Shown piece after piece: positions 20,493 through 30,752 of a stretch of DNA of 64,000 nucleotides. Origin of the DNA: Akanthomyces muscarius (Eukaryota > Ascomycota > Sordariomycetes > Hypocreales > Cordycipitaceae); assembly GCF_028009165.1 (NCBI RefSeq), contig NC_079245.1, positions 186,001 to 250,000 on the forward strand, written 5' to 3'. Position 1 is the stretch's first letter. Each line of letters begins with the position of its first letter. A model generated the notes under the pieces. It did no database searches. It was not told the DNA's origin and saw nothing but the letters and a program-made list of their open reading frames with translations. The translations under genes were made by a program, and so were the position numbers.

Positions 20493-22010
20493 ATGGCTCT
20501 CGCGCAAGCAGCAAACTACGTGGAGAAGCTTGTGGGTCACGACAACAGCGCCGACACCCAGCAAGATGTATCGTCATTCCCTTCCGGCGGCGAGGGCGAC
20601 ACGATGAAGGCCCTGGTGTGGATGGGCAAGAATAAAGTCGAAATAGGTACAACATAATGCCTCATAAAAAAACCCAAAGGCGACGTAGCTAACTCGTTGT
20701 CTTACAGTCGACACCCCCAAGCCGAAGCTTGTCGAAGACCGCGATGTAATCCTCAAAGTCACGGGCAGCACGGTCTGCGGCTCCGACCTTCACCTCGTCC
20801 ACGGCGCTATCATTGAGATGAAAAAGGGCGACATTCTCGGCCACGAGTTTTGCGGCGAGGCGGCCGTCGTGGGTCGCGGCGTGCACAACGTCCAGGTCGG
20901 CAAGCGCTACGTCGCGTCGTTCCAGATTGCGTGCGGCGACTGCTGGTACTGCGAGCGCAAGCTGTCCTCGCAGTGCGCCAAGACCAACTCCAACACGTTG
21001 GAGAAAACCATGTACGGCGGGCAGACGGCGGGCATGTTTGGCTATGCCCACTTCACGGGCGGCTTTGCGGGAGGCCAGGCCGAGTACGTGCGTGTGCCGA
21101 TGGGAGACGTAAACTTACTCGAGATTCCCGACGACGTTCCCGATGAGAAAGGTGAGCCAACTTTGCTAATACTGGCAAGTTTTCGTACTATGCTGACCCG
21201 CGCCAACTAGCCCTGTTTCTATCGGACGTCCTCGCGACTTCGTACCACTGCGTCGTCGACACGGGCGTCGAGAAAGGCGACAGCGTCGCCATCTTTGGCG
21301 CCGGCCCCATCGGCCAAATGGCGGGCGTCTTTGCACTCGACAAGGGGGCTTCCAAAATCATCTTCGTCGACACGGAACCTCGCCTGTCCACCATCCAGTC
21401 CAAGTTTCCCTCTGACAAAATGGAGCTCATCGACTACAAGAAGCTGTCCACCGGGCTGACGAGCAAAAACACCGTCGTCACCCGTCTCAAGGAGATGTGC
21501 GGCGATGGCCGCGGTCCCGACGTGGCGCTCGAGTGCGCGGCAGGCGAGTACGCCAAGGGCTGGCTGCACTGGCTGGAGATGCAGACGGGCATGGAGACGG
21601 ACACGTCGGAGATTCTCAACGAGATGATTGAGAGTGTGCGGTCATTCGGTCGCTGCGGCGTGACGGGCATATACACTGGATACGTGAGTTTCATTTTTTC
21701 TTTCTTGCACAACAATACTAATGAGAAGCAGACAAATCACTTCAATATCGGATCGCTAATGGAGCGCGGCATCCGCCTCATTGGTAATGGACAGGCGCCG
21801 GTGCATCTATACTGGAAGGAACTCCTCGAGGCGATTCAGAAGGGCAAGCTGGATCCTCTGCAGATGGTGTCTCACCGCGTGCGACTGGAAGATCTGGTCA
21901 AGGTTTATGATGTGTTTGAGAAGAAGCAGGACGGCATGCAAAAGGTGTTTGTCGAGACCAAATTCTCGCAGCCGGCTGCGAAGGGGAGCCCAGCTCTGAC
22001 CAGGTACTGA
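20493..22010 (+). CDS. Zinc-dependent alcohol dehydrogenase, formaldehyde-dehydrogenase-like subgroup
   Basis: Exons 20493-20646, 20708-21151, 21211-21683 and 21732-22010 join to 450 codons (449 aa). The catalytic zinc site is visible as Cys75 in GSTVCGSDLH and His97-Glu98 in LGHEFCGE. The structural zinc is bound by the four cysteines of CGDCWYCERKLSSQC. The Rossmann motif GAGPIGQMAG follows in the middle. The insert GWLHWLEMQTGMETDTSEILNEM is typical of fungal proteins annotated as glutathione-dependent-formaldehyde-dehydrogenase-like. The role is probably NAD(P)-linked oxidation or reduction of an alcohol/aldehyde; substrate unknown. It has a long N-terminal extension of about 38 residues before MKALVWMG. 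Proximity to the stress-type SDR hints at co-expression, but this is inference. Confidence 0.92.
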
Positions 22011-22670
22011 GGGGAGGATGGAGCGACTGGACGGGAAATCGGGACGAATTTGTTTTAAAAGTTGAGTGATTGTATATTTGGGGCATCGCTTGTTGGAGCA
22101 GCGGGGAGCATAGTGGAGCAGAGTAAGGAGCAGTGGAAGCATTCGAGTCGTCGAGTAGGGCTAGAACTAGATACAAACATCAAATTGACAACACTTTTTA
22201 TATACTTATCACTTGCTAGAATAAGAATATTCTAATTTATATTTGCTATTTCTTTCCAGGAATATATACATCGATATGTTGATAAGCAATTTTGTGCATC
22301 GCGTTGGCCTACGGTTTGTGTCATCACCACACTCTTTACGGAGATTGAATAGTTTCACAGGGACTGGAGAAAAGCGAGTGCTCTGACCGCCAGGCCGGAG
22401 ACGTCCGTAGAGATGACGAAGCCATGAACTCCATGCTCATCAGTTGACATCTCCTTCATCATTGCCAATAAATACGGTGGTATATTTGAAATGGACACAT
22501 CAGTGCAGCTAGCTATACATTAGTGGCGGAGAGCTCACGAGATGTATAAAAGGTCGGGGACACCAGTTTCCCGCAAGGCTCCGCGTAGAGCTCTGCCAGT
22601 GGTAAAATGCCAGAATGAGACCAGATTCCAGGCTCTTATTCTCATGCATAATCATCTATGCCCAACGGCC
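22011..22670. other. Convergent 3-prime region
   Basis: This lies between the ends of the plus-strand ADH and the minus-strand chitin-binding gene. It is AT-rich around 22180-22260, as expected for two polyadenylation regions. No gene was recognised. Confidence 0.5.
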
Positions 22671-23141
22671 CTAGTTGCACCTCCCAAAGTTGGGTTGGCA
22701 GTTCCCGCCCTGGTACACCCCGCAATGAGCTGCGGAGGTGCCACAGTAGCCAATGCTGGAGCAGCACAACCCGGCGTCGCAGACTCTGTTGCCTCCCTGA
22801 GTTCCGCATCGTTCATTCAACTTGGCGCCGCCGCAGAAGCACGACCCAAAATCGCCTTGGCAATTGCTGCCTCTGTATTTACCGCAGTGGTCGGCGGTGG
22901 CTCCGCAGTAGCTGATGCTTGAGCAGCACAGCCCTACATCGCAGACTTTGCCGCCAAAGCTGGCACCGCATCTCTCGCCGGACTGAGCAAGCTTGGGAGT
23001 GCGGCAAAGACCGGGTGGTTCGTCGCGGCCAAAGAGGTCGCGGTCGACGATTGCTGCGCCGGATGCAACTTCATTCTTGAGACTTGGAGTGCCGAGGACG
23101 CCGTAAACAAGGGCTGCAAAAAGGGTAATACTGAGCTTCAT
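22671..23141 (-). CDS. Secreted protein with two hevein-type chitin-binding domains (CBM18)
   Basis: A single exon encodes 156 aa. Residues 1-17 (MKLSITLFAALVYGVLG) are a signal peptide. After a linker with FGRDEPPG come two cysteine-rich modules, about 45-92 and 103-156. Each carries the CBM18 pattern of eight cysteines with GLCCSSIxYCGxxxxHCG. No catalytic domain is attached. Proteins of this type bind chitin or its fragments outside the cell. In fungi this can protect the hyphal wall from chitinases or mask chitin from host recognition, so an effector role is possible but unproven. The two modules are alike (GKVCDVGLCCSS versus NRVCDAGLCCSS), suggesting tandem duplication. A TATATAAG-like box lies about 110 bp upstream, near 23253-23262. 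Confidence 0.9.
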   Translation of the reverse strand: MKLSITLFAALVYGVLGTPSLKNEVASGAAIVDRDLFGRDEPPGLCRTPKLAQSGERCGASFGGKVCDVGLCCSSISYCGATADHCGKYRGSNCQGDFGSCFCGGAKLNERCGTQGGNRVCDAGLCCSSIGYCGTSAAHCGVYQGGNCQPNFGRCN

Positions 23142-24800
23142 TGTGATTATAGATTATAGAGGCAGGGGAATGTAAAATAAGTATGATCAGTGGTAACAAG
23201 TGTGAAGCTGTGCTTGTTAGTTTCTACAGGCCACAAAAGAGAGGAGGAAAGCTCACTTATATAGTCGAAACATAAAAGCGTGGTAAATCCAAGGGCGAGG
23301 ACTTCGATATTGCAGACCGCTACCATAAGACATATGCTTTGTCTATCTTGTGAGCTGTCTCTGCGTCCTTGGGAGCGAGTTACACCATCCCCATCTTGGA
23401 GGTCGGCATTGCCAAAGTCTGGAACCTCATGTATGCGCTCACTATGCAAGCCAAGGTTTGGCTTTGCTCCACAACATATCGCTGATTACTACTCACGCTT
23501 ACCCATGCCTCCCACCCCGACAGATCGTTCGGTCATTATTACACGAGCCTCGATATGAAGACATGCGGAGCAATGCCGCGGTACGAGGAGTACTGCAATA
23601 TGGTGGGGCTATAATGCAGTCAAATATGACTGGATGAATACGCATACACGGAGGGTATGTGGCTAGCTGAAAATCCGAGCGCTTGAGACATGTTCGATGC
23701 TGCAGGCAATTATATGATGTCAACATATATGCAAGAACGAGTCAATACTTTCAAGACATACAGAGAGTACACCAGCTGCAACTCAACAACAGCATGACCC
23801 CGCCCCAGTCTGCAAATGTCCTTTCCAACTTGTTTTCTCCAGCTGAGTAGTACCAGTTGTGGAAGTAATATCCCGCAGAGGCCGTACTCAACATCTGAAG
23901 TCGAGACTTTGGATCCACCGATATTGGCCGACAGCCGCGACAGCATTGGTGGTGGCGATGGGACGCCGTGTCCCCCCCCACAGCGACTGGGTGCGACTGG
24001 GTCTTACTTTTCAATGCCGCCTGGGAGCAATTGTATCGGATGCACAGTTGCTTCGCATATCGGCAGCCACATCGAGCCGTCATCCCAATGCCCGGGCCGT
24101 CGTGCTGGGTTTCACTAGCGACCGCTTCGTCGGTGTTGCACGGCCGTATTTGTTGTCTTTTTTCTTCTTTTTGCAGCTACGGAAAATCTCCTAGGCATGT
24201 CCCTACGCACAAGCGATTTGTTTCGTGACCAGCTGGAGGCTAGCTGGAGGCTGTCACCTCTGGATCGTTTACTCGAGCTCTACCGAAATCTAGTTTTGAC
24301 GCAGCAAAGAATGTGCTGTGACACCAGCGATGATAGTTTTGGGCAGCTGTCGGCGAAGATGCAGGAGTCTTTTACCTCTGTGGATATTCCAGGAAACCTT
24401 TGCAGGAGGCAGTGTAAGGGCTTTGGCATCGTAGCATCGAGGATGTGCAGAGCTCGTCAGATATGCATTATGCATCGATGCCACGCTTGAGAAGTATTGA
24501 GTCTCAGCTTTTATTGTCGAATTTCTGAACCGGTTTGAACATCTAAGTGTTGGAGGCTGCTGTGCCACAGACTGTCTGCATGGCGATGTCAGTCTCTACG
24601 ACCTCACACTGCTGCCTGCTCTGCTAGAAATGTGGCGTTTCAGATGCAGGAGCAAAAGTCCTTTTCATAGTTGCATTGTTGCTATTGGCGACTTCCTCGC
24701 CTGATCCACTGTTGTTCGCCACGAACAAATCAGTGGAAGACCGTGTTTCGGTAGAGCCTTGCCGTATCTCACCCTTTAACGGACTGGCGCCAACTGTTCA
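23142..24800. other. 1.7-kb intergenic region, no gene supported
   Basis: This includes the promoter of the chitin-binding gene. Small open frames have no recognisable domain. There is no strong AT bias and no repeat. Confidence 0.4.
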
Positions 24801-24835
24801 CAGCACCTGCCCAGAACTGCTCTCCTCCCGACCTC

Positions 24836-25230
24836 AAAGTGCCCATTAAGCAGCTCGATACGTATGTGGAAACAAGTTAGAGCGTCAAAACTTTTAACTT
24901 GTTGTAGTACACTAAATATGCAGATGACAGTGCCGAGTCCTTCCACGCGGCCGTGCAGCAACACGATGTGGTACTAATCGACTTCTACGCAGTCTGGTGC
25001 GGGCCATGTAAAGTCCTTGCCCCTGTGATAGAACGGTGAGTGCTAGCCACCGACTTGCATTTCTGCTATTTTACTTCAGTGCCGCTAACTTTAAGTATGA
25101 CAAGATATTCGAATGACGAAAAAATCGATAAAGTCTTTTTCGCCAAGATTAACGTGGATGACGGAAAATGGATATGGTGTCCGTGGCTTTATATGGTGGG
25201 CCATGATCCGATCTGCCTAGATAGGCAATA
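24836..25230 (+). pseudogene. Broken thioredoxin gene
   Basis: The frame reading SFHAAVQQHDVVLIDFYAVW CGPC (active-site WCGPC at 24995-25009) then KVLAPVIE is a clear thioredoxin core. A plausible intron follows (GTGAGT at about 25035, GCTAAC branch) before YSNDEKIDKVFFAKINVDD. No ATG opens this frame: it is closed by TAG just upstream. A putative first exon (PIKQLD at about 24842, then GTATGT) would splice out of frame. After NVDD the expected beta-3 region with the cis-Pro and the C-terminal helix is not readable, and a stop comes soon. I infer a decayed copy of a cytosolic thioredoxin. An unusual splice arrangement cannot be fully excluded. Confidence 0.6.
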
Positions 25231-25469
25231 ACTCAGTCAAATACCCAGAACGACAAAAAATAGGGTTGACCACTGCCGTACACCACTCTTGACCTTGACG
25301 GCCTACATCGGGCAAGGCACGGTTTTCAAGACGCGGCTATAATAAGTGGTGGACAACGCCAAGCCAGCCGCTTCCCCGGCCGATCAGATGTCATGTGGCC
25401 GCACAACATGCTCGTCCCCTGGTTCCCTCTTTCTCACCTCGCACAGCATACACCCGGGAGGTTTCAAGA

Positions 25470-27143
25470 ATGGGCTGGTTCAGCAGCGGTAAAAAGAAGA
25501 AATCCTCCCTCTCCTGGAACATTTTCGACCCGCCCAGCGCATACAACCCATCATCATCGCCCGCGCCGCCGCCGCCCCATCGCCCCGCGCCACCACCACA
25601 GCAGTATTCGGCACCACCGCAGCCATATCCGCGGCCACATCCCCACCAGCAGCAGCAGCAGCAGCATCCATACCCATACCGCAATCCGCACGCAAGCTAC
25701 TCCCAGCCTGCACTTCACTCGCATCCCCCGCCATGGCAGAGCGAGCCGCCGCCGCAGTCCCCGCCCCGGCTCGGCATGGGTCGCTGGGCCGACTCGGTCA
25801 TGAACCTCGCCGACGGGGCGGTGCGGGACGTCTACGACGACGTATCCGCGCGCCTCGACGACGTCATGACGCGGATCGACCGGGAGACGGTCTCGGCGAC
25901 CGACGCCGCGCTAGTCCTCTGCCGCGGGGACAGCAGCAGCAGCAGTGACGACATGGTTGCGGGCGCGGAACCTGAAATCTTGGACCGCGCCCTGGGCGGC
26001 CGTCCTCGAACCAAATCCGCAGGCGGCAAAGACAAAGGCAGCCGCTTCAGCAAGGTGGAAATGTACGCCAACTCCAAGCTCCCCCTGCAGCTCGCCCCGC
26101 TGGCGCTATACATGCCGACGTGGCCGCTCCTCTGCCTCGCCGCGCAGTACTCCTCGCAGGTATACACGCCCACGTCCTCGACCGAGGAGACATACTCGGC
26201 GTCGGACTGGCGCGCCGGCACAAAGGCCATGTGCATCAAGTCGGTGCCCATGGACCACGCCTCGACCATCGTCTTTGCCATCCGCGGCACCTCGTCCTTT
26301 ATGGACTGGGCCGTCAACCTCTCCACCGCGCCATCCTCGCCCGACAACTTCCTCGACGACGCCGGCAACCTCTGCCACGCGGGCTTCCTGTCCGTCGCGC
26401 GCAACATGGTGCGGCCCGTCGCCGCCCGCCTGCGCCGGCTGCTCGAGGACGACCCCGGCCGCGCGGCCTACAGCCTGCTCATCACCGGCCACTCGGCCGG
26501 CGGCGCCATCGCCGCGCTGCTGTACATGCACATGCTCGCCACGGCGCCCGGCACCGGGAGCGAGCTCAACCTGCTCGCGGGGTGCTTCAAGCGCATCCAC
26601 TGCGTCACGTTTGGCGCGCCCCCCGTCAGCCTGCTGCCCCTGCAGAAGCCCGCCGCCGGCAACCCGCGGCGGCTGCGCAAGTGTCTCTTCCTCGCCTTTG
26701 TCAACGAGGGCGACCCGGTGGTGCGCGCCGACAAGGCCTACGTCAGGAGCCTGCTGGACCTGCTCACCAAGCCCGCGCCGGAGAGGGAGCTGCTGCCAGA
26801 GGGGCGGCCGCCGCCGCCGGCGGGGGAGAGGAGGCGGTGGCGGAGCGACGACGGCACGCCCAGGCTGCCGAGGCGGCGGCACAGGCAGGCGCGCTGGCCC
26901 GTGCCGGCGTGCACGCTGAGCAACGCCGGGCGGATCGTGGTGCTGCGCAGCGGCGATCCCATGGCCGTCGGCAGAGGCGAGCGGAACATCGAGGAGCGGC
27001 TGGCCGAGGGCGTGCAGGCGGTGACGTGCGAGGACGAGGCCCTGAGGGGCGTGATCTGGGGCGATCCAGTCGCGCACATGATGGGGCTGTACGCGGGGAG
27101 GATCGAGACGCTGGCGGTGGCGGCGGTCATGGGGAAGCGGTAG
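25470..27143 (+). CDS. Class 3 lipase (alpha/beta hydrolase) with proline-rich N-terminus
   Basis: Single exon, 557 aa from ATG 25470 (MGWFSSGKKKK); the frame is open upstream only to a GTG. Residues ~20-100 are Pro/Gln/His-rich with a run of Gln, hence disordered. A helical segment (MNLADGAVRDVYDDV) precedes the Lipase_3 domain (about 215-545). The nucleophile elbow GHSAGG has Ser342. Likely partners are Asp in NEGDPVV and His in DPVAHMMG. The oxyanion strand FAIRGTSS is also present. The N-terminus fits an N-myristoylation context (Gly2, Ser6, then polybasic), suggesting attachment to a membrane. The role would be hydrolysis of acylglycerols or phospholipids inside the cell; no signal peptide. 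Local GC is very high, which creates long meaningless open frames on both strands. Confidence 0.88.
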   Translation: MGWFSSGKKKKSSLSWNIFDPPSAYNPSSSPAPPPPHRPAPPPQQYSAPPQPYPRPHPHQQQQQQHPYPYRNPHASYSQPALHSHPPPWQSEPPPQSPPRLGMGRWADSVMNLADGAVRDVYDDVSARLDDVMTRIDRETVSATDAALVLCRGDSSSSSDDMVAGAEPEILDRALGGRPRTKSAGGKDKGSRFSKVEMYANSKLPLQLAPLALYMPTWPLLCLAAQYSSQVYTPTSSTEETYSASDWRAGTKAMCIKSVPMDHASTIVFAIRGTSSFMDWAVNLSTAPSSPDNFLDDAGNLCHAGFLSVARNMVRPVAARLRRLLEDDPGRAAYSLLITGHSAGGAIAALLYMHMLATAPGTGSELNLLAGCFKRIHCVTFGAPPVSLLPLQKPAAGNPRRLRKCLFLAFVNEGDPVVRADKAYVRSLLDLLTKPAPERELLPEGRPPPPAGERRRWRSDDGTPRLPRRRHRQARWPVPACTLSNAGRIVVLRSGDPMAVGRGERNIEERLAEGVQAVTCEDEALRGVIWGDPVAHMMGLYAGRIETLAVAAVMGKR

Positions 27144-28023
27144 GGGAGCGGGAGATTGGGGAGGGAAAAGGCCATGGAGGAATGGATGGGGGGGTCGGTG
27201 GATATACCAAGCTGAAGGGAAATGATAGGATATGTACACTAAGTAAAGATGATGAGTTACGACTGTATTCAATAAAGGACATACATCACATTGGACAGTG
27301 CAAGGTTGCGGTGGGTGAGCTGGTTGATGTATATGTATCGTACTGGCTGAGGCACCGGCTCTGGGGTATATAGCAAGTCCAGCATGGCATCTCGGAGTCT
27401 TGAGATTTGCAGGTTGTTTTCGTTGCTTTCGTCTTTTCCCCGTGGAATTATAACAGTCGATAACGATAAATGATCGCCCTTTTTTTCGTATTTGACTCAG
27501 AGGGAATATAGTACCAACTCGACAGGATCTATAATACAATCACCACTCATCATTATAGGTTTACTTAGGGTAATAGTGTAACAGTCACTGATTTCGAACT
27601 ATGCTGAAGCTTTTTTATCCTCTGCTAATAATCCAAGCTGCTTCCCAACTCTCGAGATTCGAACAAAATTGTAGCAAAATAAGTAAAAGAAAATAGAAAA
27701 GAATACTGTAGAAAAAAAGAGTTTGTAAAACCTCAAATCCTCTTATGAATCAGACACGCTCCGCTGTAAATGAAATCCAAAAACGCCAACCATTGGGTGG
27801 GAAGAAACGCCTGGGGTCGATGCCCCCTTGGGACAAAGGAGATGTAAGCAATGCAGTAAGCTCTTGCGGCAGAAGAGTGGTCTGCACTACAATGAGGCAG
27901 CAATGTAAGCTCTTGCAGCGAGAGTACTGCCCTCACTGAAGTGCGACAAGAATGGAAGATGCTAAATTGTACAGAGTCTCATGCGAGGCATCAGTCTTTT
28001 ATAGTTTGTCGACTGTGGCTTCG
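27144..28023. other. Convergent 3-prime region, nothing recognised
   Basis: 880 bp lie between the lipase stop and the stop of the minus-strand regulator. AT-rich patches near 27590-27730 fit polyadenylation regions. No gene is supported. Confidence 0.45.
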
Positions 28024-29913
28024 TCACCGCAGCGAGTTAAAATCGAGCTCGGCAGGCATCGAGTGATACTCGCTCCCCTGCATAAAGCTGCCCTGGCGCG
28101 GCAAGACCATGCTGTTCATTGGCATGCCCTGACGCATGTGCATGTGCTGCGGCGAGGGTCCCACCGGGCTGACCATGTCCTGCATGGAATTGACGCCAAA
28201 GGTGTTGATCGTCAAGTTGCTGCCGTGGGAGTACTCCATGGCGTTGGGCGACATCATGTCTGGCGAGGCCACAAAGGAATTGCTCATGTCGGAGCCGGAG
28301 CCGGGCGGGGTGTGGTTGGTATGGGGTTGGGAGTCGGGTGTGCGGTTGTTCATGTCCATGGCGTACTTGTTGTCGACATAGTCCGTCTCCATCATCTGCA
28401 TCGGGGGCTGGGCCATGCCAGCGTTGCCAAATCCGTCAAAGATGTCGACGGACGCCATGTTGACATTCTCCGGTGCATTCTGCAGCATGGGGTTGATAGT
28501 GCGGGGCAAGATGTCGGATAGCTTGCTCATGAGCAGTGGCAGGAAGCGGTGCTCGCCGGAGCGGGCGAGGCCGACCGACGTGAGGATCTGGGTCAGGTAC
28601 TCGCGGGGGCCAATGGCAAAGGGGTCGCGAGAAGCGGGCTGAATGGAGAGGAACTCGGTAAGGGAAAAGGATACTTCGATAAGCTTCTCAATGAGCCCAG
28701 TGCTGACGAGATCCATGCCCTGGTTGGGGAAGGATGAGGCCAGGCTGAGCAGCAGATCGCGGGCCATGTCACCATTGTAGAAGGAGGCGTCTTCCGTGTT
28801 GCCGTTGGCGCCGTTGGTGAGCTGCCAGACGGTGTTCTTGAGCCACTGCTGGTTGGTGCGAAAGTCGGCAAAGTTGGGGTCCTGGCAGCCGTAGTTTTGG
28901 GAGAGGTCGTTTTGCTGCTTCTGCAGACCGCTAATGTACTGGGTGGAAAAGTGCTGGCGGGTCTTGTTCCAGACACACACAAAGGCATCGTCAAAGGGGC
29001 GGTAGAGGTTGACGAGCATGATGAAGCTGTGCAGCTGGTGGGCCAGAGGATCCGAGGGGTCATCGGCAAGGGTGGGCAGGTTGATGCTGGCCTTGAGGGT
29101 CAGCGGGCGGCCGCGGTTGAGGGCGTAAGCGCGCTCGACGGCGTAGAAGAGCCAGTAGAGGCGGCGGCGACGGGCCGACTCGACGGCGTCAAACTGGAGG
29201 TAGTGGTCCTCCTTGTCCATGCCAATCATTGCAATCATGGTGGTGGCCTCGCGGAGGTAGTACCAGGCCTTGTCGTGCATCTCCTGGCCATAGTAGCAAG
29301 CAAAGATGAAAAAGTTGGTGGCAAGGGCGTTGTGTGTCACCGAGTCGAGGTACTCGTAGCCCTTGCGGACCTTGTGAGCTTCCTCGAGGAGGAGCTGGGA
29401 GGAGATGATGTTGGCGCCGGGAACCATGTCGAGGTTGTAGGGGTCGCCGGGAGGCATGGACATGCCGGGCTGGAGCATGACAAAGGCGCACATGGCGGTC
29501 ATGAGGCAGTAAGCATCGCGGTTCTGCTCCATGTAGAGCAGCTGCTGGTCGACCTGGCGGCGGTCGAGGATGGGAGCCTGGGGATACATGTGGTCGAAGT
29601 AAAAGGAGGCACAGTCCTTGACGAGGTCCGAGGTGACCATGCCGGGCGTGGGAGACAGCGAGTTGGCCTGGGGGCAGGCGATGCCGTTCATGCGGTTCTG
29701 GACCTTGGCAGAGAGCGAAGTGAGGCGCTGCGTCTCGCGGAGCTCCGAGATGACCTTGGCGCGGGAGCCCTTGGGGCCCTTCTTCTGGGGGATGGCATTG
29801 TAGGTGCAGGAGAGCTGGGCGGAGGAGCAGTTGCGGCAGGGGTTGATGCCGTCACATTTGACCTTGCGACGATGACAGGCGTCGCAGGCTCTCTTGACGG
29901 CCTGGGACGACAT
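28024..29913 (-). CDS. Zn2Cys6 transcription factor resembling the COL-26/BglR glucose-response group
   Basis: 629 aa from ATG 29913 (MSSQAVKRACDAC). The open frame runs further upstream to 30141, but that part lacks coding character. The zinc cluster is at residues 10-36, CDACHRRKVKCDGINPCRNC...C with spacing CX2CX6CX5CX2CX6C. It is followed by the basic linker IPQKKGPKGSRAKVISELRETQR. Residues ~90-400 form the fungal-specific TF domain (DCASFYFDHMYPQAPILDR, RRRRLYWLFYAVERAYALNRGRP). The C-terminal 150 residues are Met/Asn/Gln/Pro-rich, probably activating. The linker and domain pattern recall Neurospora COL-26/Trichoderma BglR, regulators of glucose sensing and starch or cellobiose use; this assignment is from memory of family features and is moderate. 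The upstream 5.2 kb is gene-free, as often seen for developmental or metabolic regulators. Confidence 0.82.
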   Translation of the reverse strand: MSSQAVKRACDACHRRKVKCDGINPCRNCSSAQLSCTYNAIPQKKGPKGSRAKVISELRETQRLTSLSAKVQNRMNGIACPQANSLSPTPGMVTSDLVKDCASFYFDHMYPQAPILDRRQVDQQLLYMEQNRDAYCLMTAMCAFVMLQPGMSMPPGDPYNLDMVPGANIISSQLLLEEAHKVRKGYEYLDSVTHNALATNFFIFACYYGQEMHDKAWYYLREATTMIAMIGMDKEDHYLQFDAVESARRRRLYWLFYAVERAYALNRGRPLTLKASINLPTLADDPSDPLAHQLHSFIMLVNLYRPFDDAFVCVWNKTRQHFSTQYISGLQKQQNDLSQNYGCQDPNFADFRTNQQWLKNTVWQLTNGANGNTEDASFYNGDMARDLLLSLASSFPNQGMDLVSTGLIEKLIEVSFSLTEFLSIQPASRDPFAIGPREYLTQILTSVGLARSGEHRFLPLLMSKLSDILPRTINPMLQNAPENVNMASVDIFDGFGNAGMAQPPMQMMETDYVDNKYAMDMNNRTPDSQPHTNHTPPGSGSDMSNSFVASPDMMSPNAMEYSHGSNLTINTFGVNSMQDMVSPVGPSPQHMHMRQGMPMNSMVLPRQGSFMQGSEYHSMPAELDFNSLR

Positions 29914-30727
29914 TTCGATGAGAGTGGCCGTTGGTGGTGGGTTGGTGAAGGAGGCAAGTCGGGCGTTGCGGATGAAGGAAATTTTCGGCGGGCGAGTGGT
30001 TTGGGGGTGGCTGTTCGTGTCAGAGGGCGCCACTGCCAAGCCTCGTGTGTGCGCGCTCAATGGGCGAAGCGATGGGCGGGCGGCGGGTGACTGCCGATGG
30101 AAACTGCCAGACGGTTGCAAAATCGGAAGCGTACGATGCAAGAATTGGAAATAGAGTCGAGAAGCCGTTTACCGTCTGTCCGGGGTTGCGGGGATGAAGA
30201 AGACGGGGAGTTGATGGTATGAGAGTCGAGTGTGGGTGGTTGCAGGTTTTATTCGGGCCTTTGGAGCGGGCCAAAACGCGGGGACGACTGGGGGTGGAGG
30301 ATGAGCAGAGCAGTAGGTGCAGGAGGCGTCAAAAGTCGGCGTGTATGATGGGGAAAAAAAAGGGAGTGTATAAGCCAGCCAGATATAGCATCTACAGATG
30401 AGCAGGACGTGACGATGAATTTGCAATATCCCGATGTTCTCGTGTCGACGTTGGGTTAGGGGAAAAGAGGCAGAGCACAGGAAGCGGGATGGGCGAGTTT
30501 TGAGAGGACTGGGGTGAGATGGCAGGGCAGGGGGGGTGAGTAGTTATGCAGTTTACGGATACTAGTTCTCTAGAGCAGAGAGAGAAGGAATATAGAATGC
30601 CTGCGTGGAAGCCCCTTGTCCGGCGTCGCCTACAGAGAGTGGGCAAGCAAGTGGACAGTGTGTGAGTGTGTCGCAGAGGTACGTACTGATGTTCTCCTGA
30701 TGATTCTGGTCTGCTCTGCTGGCTGGA

Positions 30728-30752
30728 GGAGCGAGCGAGCGAGCGAGAGAGA
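30728..30752. repeat. GAGC microsatellite
   Basis: GCGA units repeat about five times and then grade into GAGAGAG, inside the probable leader of the Zn2Cys6 regulator. Confidence 0.8.

Noticed and set aside
26106..27539. Long open frames (over 400 codons) on both strands overlapping the lipase gene
   Set aside because: They arise from the very high third-position GC of the lipase. Their products are Arg/Ala/Pro/His-rich with no domain, whereas the lipase frame has a complete catalytic set.
28897..30090. 397-codon plus-strand frame opposite the COL-26-like regulator
   Set aside because: It is an antisense shadow of a real gene with a Zn2Cys6 domain. The translation is Gly/Val/Ala-rich and featureless.
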